This document shows, one piece after another, positions 19,382 to 27,311 of a stretch of DNA of 64,000 bases (positions are counted from its first letter, which is position 1; each line of letters begins with the position of its first letter). The notes beneath the pieces are model-generated. The model was not told the DNA's origin. It saw only the letters and a program-made list of their open reading frames with translations, and did not search any database. Both the position numbers and the translations under genes were made by a program. The DNA is from Prasinococcaceae sp. CCMP 1430 (Eukaryota; Prasinodermophyta; Palmophyllophyceae; Prasinococcales; Prasinococcaceae), in the NCBI GenBank assembly GCA_013416795.1, contig RQSC01000027.1:247204-311203 (forward strand), in the 5' to 3' direction.

Positions 19382-22300
19382 CTAGTTCCCGCTCTCAGTC
19401 AACTCGAGCCGATCCACCATGGAGTTGATGAACTGCCGCACCGACCAGGGCATCTCACTGCCTCCGTTGAGCAGCTCGATGGCCGCCTGCTGCGCACGCT
19501 TGACGAGGTCGCCGTCGTTGGCCCAGTCCACCATGGCCAGCCCCGGCAGCGTGGTCCCCGTATTGCCCCACTGTTGGGGGCTGAGCATGTGGCCCGGCCC
19601 GCGCTGCTCGAGGTCCAGCATCGCCAGCTCGTAGCCGTCGGAGCACTCCTCCACCTTGAGCAGCCGCTCGCGCGAGTCGTCGGATATATCACGGCGCGCG
19701 AGCAGCACGCAGTGCGCCTGCTCGCTGTTACGCCCCACGCGCCCGCGCAGCTGGTGTAGCTGCGCGAAGCCGAAGCGCTCGGGGCTCTCGATGACGATGT
19801 GCGTGGCCGTGTCGACATCGACGCCCACTTCAATCATGGTGGTGGCGAAGAGCACATTCACCTCGCCGCGCTTGAAAGCCAGCATCACCTCCTGCTGCTC
19901 GCTCTTGGGCAGCCCCCCGTGCAGCAGCCCGCAGCGCACACCCTCCACCTCCAACACGCCGCCTGGCGCGGTAAGCTCCGCGTATGTCTGCTCGACAGAA
20001 CGCAGGCCGGACTCTTCGTCCGACGAGGAGATGGTGGGAAACACCACGTACGCCTGTCGCCCGCCGCGCGCTACATCGCGCACTGCCTCGTACGTAGCCG
20101 CGCGCACTGAGGGCGTGTCCCAGCGAAGCTCGGTGGCCACCGGCATCCTGCCTGGAATGGTGGAGTTGAGCTGGCTCACGCCGATCTCGCCGTGCTGTAC
20201 CATGGCGAGCGTGCGCGGGATTGGCGTGGCGGTCATATTGATCATGTGCGGGTGCGGGTAGTTCTTGCGCCGCAGCCTGGTTCTGTCACGCACACCGAAC
20301 TTCTGCTGCTCGTCGATGACGGCCACCGCCAGGCTCTTGAACACGACTTGGTTGGCCTTGCCGTATACAAGAGCGTGCGTGCCGATGAGAACGTCCACCT
20401 CGCCCGAGCGCAGGTCGGCCAAGATGCTCTCCCGTTCGCGCTGCTTGGTTGACGAGCTCAGCAGCTCCACCCGCGGCCGGGGCTGCCCCGGCGGCAGCGC
20501 ATCCGCGAAGCTCGTGAATGCGTCAAAGAGCTGCCGCGCGAGCACGCCCGTAGGCGCCATCAGCGCGCCCTGGTGGCCAGCGCCGAACGCTGCCATGAGT
20601 ACCAGGTATGCGATGACCGTCTTGCCGCTGCCGACGTCGCCCTGGATGAGCCTGTTCATCGGCTCATCTTTCTGCATGTCGCCGAGCACCTCCTCGTACA
20701 CCTCACGCTGCCCCTCCGTGAGCTTGAAGGGCAGCGCGCTCAGCGCGGACGCGAGCGTGGAGGACGGCTTTATGGGCGTCGCATGCGCGCCCGAGTCGCT
20801 CAGCCCTCGCTCGGCGAGGGCCTCGAGTCGCGTGTGCTCGCGCACCAAGCTCAACCCGACCAGACCCTCGAACTTGAGGCGACCGTGCGCCTTGTCGAGG
20901 TCCGCGGCCGTCTGCGGGCGATGCATGAGCTTGAACGCGTCGCGCTGCGACACTGGGTACATCCGCGCAGGCAACGGATCGGCACCCTCGGGGAAGCGCT
21001 CCATCAGCACCAGCACATCCCCGATGTGGTCTCCGATCTTGTCGCCCTTGAGTGGCGTGCGATCGCTGTGCACGGGCAAGAAGAGGGGGCCCTCGCCGAA
21101 CGCGCCGTAGTGTTTCACGTGATTGTAGGAGGTCGCCACGCCGCCCCTATTGACCTTGCCGCGCAGCGAAACGGCGGCGCCCGTGCTGTACGTCTGGCTG
21201 AGCTTGCGCAGCAGGTAGTAGTTGCTGAAGAGTGTCACGCGCACAGATCGTGGGGGTGCGACTCCGTCTCCTGCCTCAACCTGCACATCAAAGGTCGCCC
21301 TTGTCACGCCGCGATTGCCTTGGCTGATCTTGAAGTCGGCGGCCACTCGGCCGTTGACGATCACCTCGTCGCCGTCAACGTGTCGGTCGTGCAGAGGCTC
21401 GACGTCAATGTACTCGCGCGGCACGTGCCACAGCAGGTCGTGCATGGTGTGAAAGCCCGCCTTCTGCATGCTCCTGAGCGGCACATTGGGCAGCTCGCCC
21501 TTCATCTCGGACAGCGGGGTGTACACCGTCACGCGGCGAGTTAGGCGCGCCAAGGTTTTGCGCGTCTCGTCTATCGCCTGCTGCTCCGTCTTCTTGGGTA
21601 GGGGCGGTGCTGGTTCCAATGCGATCGAGGGCTCCCGGTCGCCCGGCCAGCCGTGCCGTCCGAGTTGGAGGAGGCTGTCGGCGCTCAGCGCGTAGTCATC
21701 CATCACCGCCTCAAGAACCAGCTGCAGGTGGCTGCAGTCGGACAGAGCGCGGTGCTCCTGCTCGTCGTCGATGCCGTAGTGCTCCATGAGCACCTCCAGC
21801 TTGCCCCTGTCGAGCACGGGCCTGCCCGCCTTGCTGCGCCTCGTTCCGTCCATGGCGGTCTTCTTTACCACGGTGAGCGTGTCACAGAGGAGCCAGTTGT
21901 CGGGACGCTCCAGCCCGCACTCGGGAAACCAGTGGGACAGCCACCTCGCGTCGAATCGACTGCCATTGTGCGCCATCATGACGGGGCGCGCGCGCGCGCC
22001 GTGTGACTCCACCGCCGCCTCGATGAAGCTGCTGAAGGCCTGCAGCGCATGGCGCAGCTCGACGCCCTCCGTAAGCAACATTTGCGGCGTAATGCCGGTG
22101 AGCTTCACGATGTTTTCCTGGAGGTCCACGTGCGCGTCGCCTGGGTGCACGAGGCGCGAGAAACGCGCGCCTGTGGCCACGTCGATCGCGGCGATTTCGA
22201 TGATGCGATCGCACCTCTCGCTGAAACCGGTGGTCTCCAGGTCGAACAAGATCATTGGGTGCGACGCGCCGCTCCACGCGCTGGGCGAAATCTCCTCGGA

Positions 22301-23056
22301 CTGAGGGGCGGACGCCTCTGCGCCAGAGAGCGCGCGCTCCGCGTCCGCGATGAGCCGATCCATCGTCGAAGCGCCGGATGATGTGGGCGCGGGCGCGGGC
22401 GAGGGCGCCGAAGGAGGCGTCGGCGGGCGCTGGTTGAGGTTCTGGGCCACCGCGACGACCAGCCCCTGCGACGTCGGCCTGTTCTTGGCGCTCTGGAACA
22501 TATCCGCCACGCCATAGAATTCCACCACGCGCCTGACCATGTCGGAGCGCTCGGGGACGGGCAGATGGTCGTAGCACAGCGCATCGCACAGCAGCGCCTC
22601 CGCCTCGTTGTGGCGCGAGGCGAAGCGCTCCGACTGCAGCGCACCTTGCAGCGCCTGCACTACAAATGTGCGGAAGTCGCCGCGCTTGCCCTGCGCGTTC
22701 GGGTACGACCGGCGTGCCTCATAGCTGCACGCCTTCGCGATCCTTTCGGCCTGACTGCTCTGCGACGCACCGTACGACGCGCGCGCCATCGCCGCCGCGC
22801 GCCGCGCGCCACGCGCTCGCGCGGGCGTAGCGCAGCCCGCGTCACGCGCCCCGCCGCGCGCGACTGCGGGGTTCCCTACCGACCCACCCGCACCACCAAC
22901 CACCACCTCTCCCCCGCTCGTCGCCACCCCCCCAACGCCCCCTCCGCCAGCAGCCCGCGGCCGCGCATGCATGTGGCGGCGGCGGCGGGGGGGGCCAGCC
23001 AGCGGCGCGCGCGCGCGAGAGCGCGCACGCACATTTCGAGTGGAGCGCATTCGCAT
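19382..23056 (-). CDS. DEDDh 3'-5' exonuclease fused to RecG-type helicase
   Basis: A single long exon encodes 1,224 aa from 23056, or 1,135 aa from the ATG at 22789. The extra 89 residues are Arg/Ala/Gly-rich and could be an organelle targeting sequence. Numbering from 22789, residues about 180-370 form a DnaQ-like exonuclease: motif I FDLETTGF, motif II NGSRFDARWL, motif III HRALSDCSHL, with all DEDDh acidic residues and the His present. From about 430 the protein is RecG: wedge/OB region (LWHVPREYIDVEPL), Walker A GDVGSGKT, DEQQKFGVRDR, TATPIPRTLAM, QLRGRVGRNSEQAH and the TRG-like LDLEQRGPGHMLSPQQWG. RecG remodels stalled forks and D-loops. Plant RECG1 acts on organelle DNA but lacks an exonuclease. 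An organellar replication/recombination role with fork trimming is inferred. Confidence 0.9.
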   Translation of the reverse strand: MRMRSTRNVRARSRARAPLAGPPRRRRHMHARPRAAGGGGVGGVATSGGEVVVGGAGGSVGNPAVARGGARDAGCATPARARGARRAAAMARASYGASQSSQAERIAKACSYEARRSYPNAQGKRGDFRTFVVQALQGALQSERFASRHNEAEALLCDALCYDHLPVPERSDMVRRVVEFYGVADMFQSAKNRPTSQGLVVAVAQNLNQRPPTPPSAPSPAPAPTSSGASTMDRLIADAERALSGAEASAPQSEEISPSAWSGASHPMILFDLETTGFSERCDRIIEIAAIDVATGARFSRLVHPGDAHVDLQENIVKLTGITPQMLLTEGVELRHALQAFSSFIEAAVESHGARARPVMMAHNGSRFDARWLSHWFPECGLERPDNWLLCDTLTVVKKTAMDGTRRSKAGRPVLDRGKLEVLMEHYGIDDEQEHRALSDCSHLQLVLEAVMDDYALSADSLLQLGRHGWPGDREPSIALEPAPPLPKKTEQQAIDETRKTLARLTRRVTVYTPLSEMKGELPNVPLRSMQKAGFHTMHDLLWHVPREYIDVEPLHDRHVDGDEVIVNGRVAADFKISQGNRGVTRATFDVQVEAGDGVAPPRSVRVTLFSNYYLLRKLSQTYSTGAAVSLRGKVNRGGVATSYNHVKHYGAFGEGPLFLPVHSDRTPLKGDKIGDHIGDVLVLMERFPEGADPLPARMYPVSQRDAFKLMHRPQTAADLDKAHGRLKFEGLVGLSLVREHTRLEALAERGLSDSGAHATPIKPSSTLASALSALPFKLTEGQREVYEEVLGDMQKDEPMNRLIQGDVGSGKTVIAYLVLMAAFGAGHQGALMAPTGVLARQLFDAFTSFADALPPGQPRPRVELLSSSTKQRERESILADLRSGEVDVLIGTHALVYGKANQVVFKSLAVAVIDEQQKFGVRDRTRLRRKNYPHPHMINMTATPIPRTLAMVQHGEIGVSQLNSTIPGRMPVATELRWDTPSVRAATYEAVRDVARGGRQAYVVFPTISSSDEESGLRSVEQTYAELTAPGGVLEVEGVRCGLLHGGLPKSEQQEVMLAFKRGEVNVLFATTMIEVGVDVDTATHIVIESPERFGFAQLHQLRGRVGRNSEQAHCVLLARRDISDDSRERLLKVEECSDGYELAMLDLEQRGPGHMLSPQQWGNTGTTLPGLAMVDWANDGDLVKRAQQAAIELLNGGSEMPWSVRQFINSMVDRLELTESGN

Positions 23057-23608
23057 TCAAACGAACGCGTCCTCGCCGCGCGCCGCGCGCCCCCTGACGG
23101 ACTGACTGGGGAGAGTGCACTCGCGGCACGGGTCGCGTGCCTCGGTCGGTCGACGTCCTCCCCTTCTCACGCCCGGCCAGACAGTCTTGTCGGTCGGTCG
23201 GTCGGGCAGTGGGCGTCCCGCCGGACCCTTCGATGGATCGATGGATCCATCCATCGATCGATCGTGCCGCCCACTCGTCAGCAGCATCCACGCGCTTACG
23301 CCGTCCTTTTCTGGGTTCGCGCCGCGTTCGTCAATCGGTCGGCGCGGGTCCACGCTGTCGGCGGGGTCGCTCTGTCAAGTGCTGTTGAGTGCGCGGCGCC
23401 GCACCCCCGGGCCACTGCGCGCCCGCGTGCGGCGCAGGGGGGAGGGGGAGCGGGGGGGGCGCTCGCTCAGACGGCGCGGAAGAGCAGGTGGGTGAGGGAG
23501 GCAGGCGCTGCTGCGCGACTGGCACGCGCGCCGCCGCGGTGCGCTTTTGCGGCGACGGTGGTGGCAGCAGTGGAGCCCAGCCGCGTGGCGCAGGCGGCGC
23601 GCTGCGCG
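23057..23608. promoter_or_regulatory. Divergent region between RecG fusion and golgin genes
   Basis: This region presumably contains both promoters. It holds tandem GGTC units at 23191-23205 and a GATC-rich near-palindrome at 23230-23264 (described separately). The golgin frame is open throughout but has no coiled-coil or family signal before 23609. Confidence 0.5.
23230..23264. repeat. GATC-rich near-perfect inverted repeat
   Basis: The 35 bp from 23230 are built of CGATGGAT on one side and ATCCATCG/ATCGATCG on the other, centred on GGATCC. The arms pair almost completely, so it could form a hairpin or bind a dimeric factor. It lies midway between the divergent RecG and golgin starts. Confidence 0.7.
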
Positions 23609-25768
23609 ATGGCATCCGGGGGCAGGCCGCCAGCAGGAGGTGCGGGAACGCCGCCGCAAGGAGGCGACGGCGCGGCGGCCGGCGATGCGACGGCCTCGCC
23701 GATGTCGCCCGTCGATCTCGAGAACGCGCTGAGCGTCGCGCGTGCCGACACCGCCAAGGCGCGCTCCAAGCTTACGAGCGCCATCCGCAAGGGCAAGTCG
23801 ATCGAGAAAGAGCGCGACGAGCTGCGCACGCAGCTGGCGAGCGCGCGCGAGGCGCTCGAGGACACCGAGGCGAGGCTGGCCACGGCAGAGGCAGAGGTAA
23901 CCGCGGGTGGGCCCTCCATCACCGCGGCGGCGCTTGAGGATCTGAGGGAGCAGGTCGCCGCGCTGCAAGCCAGCAGGGAGGCGGCCAGCGCCGCGCTCGC
24001 CAACGAGACCGCGGCGCGAGCGAGCAGCGAGGAGGCGCTCGCAGCTAAGACGGACAAGCTCAAGGCAGCCGTGCGCAAGGGCAAGGAGATGGAGCGCGAG
24101 CGCAATCTGCTGCGTGAGCAGCTGGAGGCGATAAGCGCCGCCGCTGCTGAGGGCACCGAGGAGGGCGACGGCGGCGGCGACGGCGACGGCGCCGCGGCGG
24201 CAGCCGCGGTCGCCAATGCGGCCGCGCTCGCGAGCGCGAAGGAGGACGCTCGCAAGCTCCATGCGGAGCTGGAGGCCGCGCGGTCCAAGGCCGCCGAGCA
24301 GGCAGCAGCCGCAGCGGCGGCCGCCGAGGCAGAGCGCGAGGCGCTGAACGAGCAGCTCGCGGATCTCAAGCGCCAAGCGGCGAAGGCTGCGCTCGCTCAG
24401 GCATCCCAGGCGGTGGACGACAAGAGCGAGGTGAAGGGCCTGCTTGAGCGCGCGGAGGATGCAGAGGCGGCACTGGCGGACGCCCGCGCGGAGAACGCGA
24501 AGCAGGAGGAGGAGCACGCCGCGGAGCTTTCTAAGGCGTCCAAGGAGGCCTCGCTGGCCGCAGAGGAGCAAGCCCGCGCGGAAGCTGACGCACGCGCCGC
24601 GCGCGCCGAGGTCGAGGCCGTCGAGTGGAAGCTGAAGGCCGCCGAGGCCGAGGCGCGCTCGGCCGCGGCCGCGCGCCAGCAGGTGGAGGAGGTGACGCAT
24701 CTGCTGGAGGAAGCGAGGCGCGAGCGCGCCGAGCTGGAGGCTGCCGCCATGATCGGCGAGTCGCTCGCCGCCGACGCGAGCGAGGCGGGCAGCGAGGCGG
24801 CGCAGCGCAGCGAGCGCATGCTGCGCGACGCGCGCGAACAGCTGCAGGCGGCGCAGATGGACGCGGACACGCGGGCGGCGCAGCTCGAGCAGGCGACCGC
24901 TGCGGCCGCGCGCGCCCACGCCGAGGCCGTCGCTGCGAAGGAAGAGGGCGGGGCCGCGCATGCTGATGCGCGCGCGGCGCGTGCACAGCTTGCAGTGGTC
25001 GAGGAGCAGTCAGAGCGCGACATCGCGGCCGCCGACCGCCGAGCGGGCGAGGCCGAGGCGCAACGGCGCCTGACGGAGGAACGCGTTGAGGCGCAGGCTG
25101 CGCAGTTGTCGGCACTCAACGAGGAGCTCGCGTCGACGCGCGCCGAGCTCACCGCCGCACACTCGGCCGCGCGGGCTTCCGCCGCGGCAGAGATAGCTGA
25201 GGTGAACGCCGAGGCCGAGGAGATGCGCGCTCGGCTGCGTGCGGCCGAGGAGCGTCTCGCGGCCTCCTCTGAGCGAGTGTCGCGTGGCGAGGCGCGCCTT
25301 GCCGAGGAGATGGCGGCGAGGGAAGCCGCCGAAGAGGCTGCGCAGTTGGCCAAGAGAGGCGGTGGTGGCGGCGGTCTGGAACGCATGGAGGCGCTTCTCG
25401 AGGGCGGAGGCTCTGGCACGGACGCCACTACTATGGCCCTGCGCGCTGAGGTGCGGTCGCAGCGCGCGCGGATGGCGCAGCTCGAAGGTGAGAATCGAAC
25501 GCTGCAGCTCCGAGTTTCGAGCGGGGGCGTTGGTGCCGCAGGCATGAAAGCGGGCGGTGGCTTTCGTGGCCTCGTGGGCGGCGAGAAGGGGCGTGGCATC
25601 TGGCGTCCGCGCGTGTGGCTCGTGTGCTATTTGGTCCTCCTACACGTGTGGCTCATGTACCACATCAGGAGGAGCTCACACGGCGTGTGGTCGGAGACAA
25701 GCCTCTTATCGGCAGGAGACGCGCACTCGTTGCCGGGATGGGAAGGTCATGAAGCCAAGCTCCCCTAA
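23609..25768 (+). CDS. Golgin-84-like C-terminally anchored coiled-coil protein
   Basis: This 719 aa tether is predicted at the Golgi membrane. The first about 35 residues are Gly/Pro/Ala-rich. Nearly all the rest, to about residue 600, is Ala/Glu coiled coil, with two related segments (SKLTSAIRKGKSIEKERDEL and DKLKAAVRKGKEMERERNLL). Near the C-terminus a single membrane segment (VWLVCYLVLLHVWLMYHI) is preceded by basic residues. Its Y-x-x-LLH-x-W-x-M pattern closely matches the anchor of golgin-84 (GOLGA5; human 731 aa), a retrograde-transport tether, and more loosely CASP. The start at 23609 is chosen because coiled-coil coding begins shortly after; the frame is open upstream but without signal. 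The stop at 25766-25768 overlaps two AATAAA hexamers (25767-25776). Confidence 0.8.
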   Translation: MASGGRPPAGGAGTPPQGGDGAAAGDATASPMSPVDLENALSVARADTAKARSKLTSAIRKGKSIEKERDELRTQLASAREALEDTEARLATAEAEVTAGGPSITAAALEDLREQVAALQASREAASAALANETAARASSEEALAAKTDKLKAAVRKGKEMERERNLLREQLEAISAAAAEGTEEGDGGGDGDGAAAAAAVANAAALASAKEDARKLHAELEAARSKAAEQAAAAAAAAEAEREALNEQLADLKRQAAKAALAQASQAVDDKSEVKGLLERAEDAEAALADARAENAKQEEEHAAELSKASKEASLAAEEQARAEADARAARAEVEAVEWKLKAAEAEARSAAAARQQVEEVTHLLEEARRERAELEAAAMIGESLAADASEAGSEAAQRSERMLRDAREQLQAAQMDADTRAAQLEQATAAAARAHAEAVAAKEEGGAAHADARAARAQLAVVEEQSERDIAAADRRAGEAEAQRRLTEERVEAQAAQLSALNEELASTRAELTAAHSAARASAAAEIAEVNAEAEEMRARLRAAEERLAASSERVSRGEARLAEEMAAREAAEEAAQLAKRGGGGGGLERMEALLEGGGSGTDATTMALRAEVRSQRARMAQLEGENRTLQLRVSSGGVGAAGMKAGGGFRGLVGGEKGRGIWRPRVWLVCYLVLLHVWLMYHIRRSSHGVWSETSLLSAGDAHSLPGWEGHEAKLP

Positions 25769-25876
25769 TAAATAAATGGAGGTTTCTGTTGGGGATTGCT
25801 GTACAATAGTAGCTGCTCTACTACAACTCTAGCTAGTTAGTCACTAGTCAGCGCGCCACGGCCCGCAGGCGATCCT
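25767..25876. terminator. Convergent 3' region, golgin and PARP16-like genes
   Basis: About 108 bp lie between the stops. AATAAATAAAT overlaps the golgin stop. TGTACAAT at 25800-25807 follows 32 nt after it; on the minus strand the same site reads ATTGTACA, about 70 nt after the PARP16-like stop. Confidence 0.5.
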
Positions 25877-26890
25877 TCAGCGACCGAGGCGAGAAACGAG
25901 CAACAGGCATGCGTACAACAGCACTACCGCTGCGGAGGGGCTTAGCCCACTGCGCGCAAAGAGGGTTCGCAGAGCTATCACCGCACGTTCGCCGTACCCC
26001 ACCTGCTGTGCCCCTTCGCTCGACAACGCTGCCCGATGCGCGCTCTCAGCTTTGCGAGTGCCCCCGCCAGAACCCGTATCAAAGAGAAGAACATGCGTCA
26101 CTCTGCAGAGATCAGCATTAGAGACGACGTGGTACCCGTTCTCCACACGGTCGGCGCCATCCTGGACGAGCTCCACGACGAGCACAGGCGCTGCGCGGCG
26201 TGGAAGCGTGGCCGCCGCCGACCAGCCATCCACGGCTGCGGGCGTCGCGAATGAGAGGGCAGTCGTCAGGTGCTCCGCCAGATAGATGCCATCGCCGAAT
26301 ACCGACCCATTGCGCTCGAGGGTCTCGCGGCCGCTCGCGCTAATGAGGCCACCGCAGCGGAATATGGAGTGCAGACGCTCTGCCGCTGTGCCATGGTAGA
26401 GACGTCGCGTTCCGTTGCGCACCGCAGCAGCTGCGAACGCGCTCGAGCGCGCTGACCGCCCGCCCGCGTCGAGATCGACGCACATCACGGCGCACGGCCA
26501 GGTGCCGTCGACGCCACCTCCAGCGGCCGCACACTGCCGCCGCAGCCAATCCGGCAGCGCAGATGGCTCCGTCTCCATGTGGCACGCGCGCATCCTTGCC
26601 GCGCCAGTGTGTATGAACTCTGCGAGCGCCTCCCTGGCGTTGCCTGCAGCGCTGCCGACGCAGACATCTCTCCACTTCTCCGCACGTGGCAGCGCGTCGA
26701 GCTCTATGCATGCTGCTGCGAACCTATCCGCCATGCCACCTAGCGCGCGCGGGAAGGGCGCGCAACAACTCGCCCGCCGCGGGCCTCGCGCCGCCCACGC
26801 AAAGGCGTGCGCGCACAGCTCCACCTCTGCCGCTGCCGCGGAGCACCCGTTGCCGCGCCCCCCTGGCGGTGCCGGCGGGCGCGCAGCCAT
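25877..26890 (-). CDS. PARP16: PARP16-like tail-anchored mono-ADP-ribosyltransferase
   Basis: This 337 aa protein (human PARP16 has 322 aa) transfers ADP-ribose from NAD+ and in animals sits in the ER membrane, where it modifies stress sensors. The N-terminal helical domain carries a FPRALGG segment in the place of the RPFP motif. The catalytic fold follows: RLYHGTAAERLHSIFRCGG with NAD-binding His166, FGDGIYLAEHLTTALSFATP with Tyr203, PVLVVELV and YHVVSNADLCRVTHVLLF. The last about 20 residues (SPSAAVVLLYACLLLVSRLG) are a C-terminal membrane anchor with a short basic end, as in PARP16 and unlike other PARPs. The start at 26890 is preferred; the frame runs upstream to 27172 but the extra 94 residues look non-coding. 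It is a single exon, divergent from the sulfotransferase-like gene. Confidence 0.88.
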   Translation of the reverse strand: MAARPPAPPGGRGNGCSAAAAEVELCAHAFAWAARGPRRASCCAPFPRALGGMADRFAAACIELDALPRAEKWRDVCVGSAAGNAREALAEFIHTGAARMRACHMETEPSALPDWLRRQCAAAGGGVDGTWPCAVMCVDLDAGGRSARSSAFAAAAVRNGTRRLYHGTAAERLHSIFRCGGLISASGRETLERNGSVFGDGIYLAEHLTTALSFATPAAVDGWSAAATLPRRAAPVLVVELVQDGADRVENGYHVVSNADLCRVTHVLLFDTGSGGGTRKAESAHRAALSSEGAQQVGYGERAVIALRTLFARSGLSPSAAVVLLYACLLLVSRLGR

Positions 26891-27311
26891 TGGCCCGGCG
26901 CCACTCGCGGGCGCTGCCGGCCGTCGCCGAGCTCGGAAGGCAGCCCCGCGCCGCCTCAGCGCGAGGCAGGACGCAGGCGCGGGTGCGCCGCCGAGCGCGC
27001 TCTGGCGCCAACACCCACTGCCCCTCACCCCCCACCCCCACCCCCATGCCACCACGCCTCCCCTTGGTCCCAGCCGGTGATGCAGCGCTGCGTGCAGCAG
27101 GCACAGGGGCATTCGCAAGTGTTTTGACCTCACGTCATGCGGAGTGAAGTGACAGAAGTGTTCCGAGGCCAAAACATTTGCGCGGCGCTAACTCGGACAG
27201 CGCCAGCGCTGTCAACACTTTGCGCCGGCCGCCTGCCCGCGGCTCCCGCGCGGTGCCATACGTGCGCGCCCAGGTGCAGCCGGGCGGCGCCCGCCCTCCG
27301 ACGGGGCGGGC
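26891..27311. promoter_or_regulatory. Divergent region between PARP16-like and sulfotransferase-like genes
   Basis: This 0.4 kb region contains short C-rich tracts (about 27020-27060) and an AT-richer stretch near 27115-27185. No gene is recognised. Confidence 0.4.

Noticed and set aside
22565-23608. Upstream extension of the golgin frame
   Set aside because: It is antisense to the RecG fusion N-terminus and crosses simple repeats, with no coiled-coil or other signal before 23609.
25767-25776. AATAAA as the general poly(A) signal
   Set aside because: It appears only at the golgin end and overlaps the stop codon; other genes lack it, while TGTAC/TGTAA recurs.
26891-27172. N-terminal extension of the PARP16-like protein
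   Set aside because: The extra 94 residues contain Gly-Trp low complexity and no targeting or family signal; the start at 26890 gives the usual PARP16 length.
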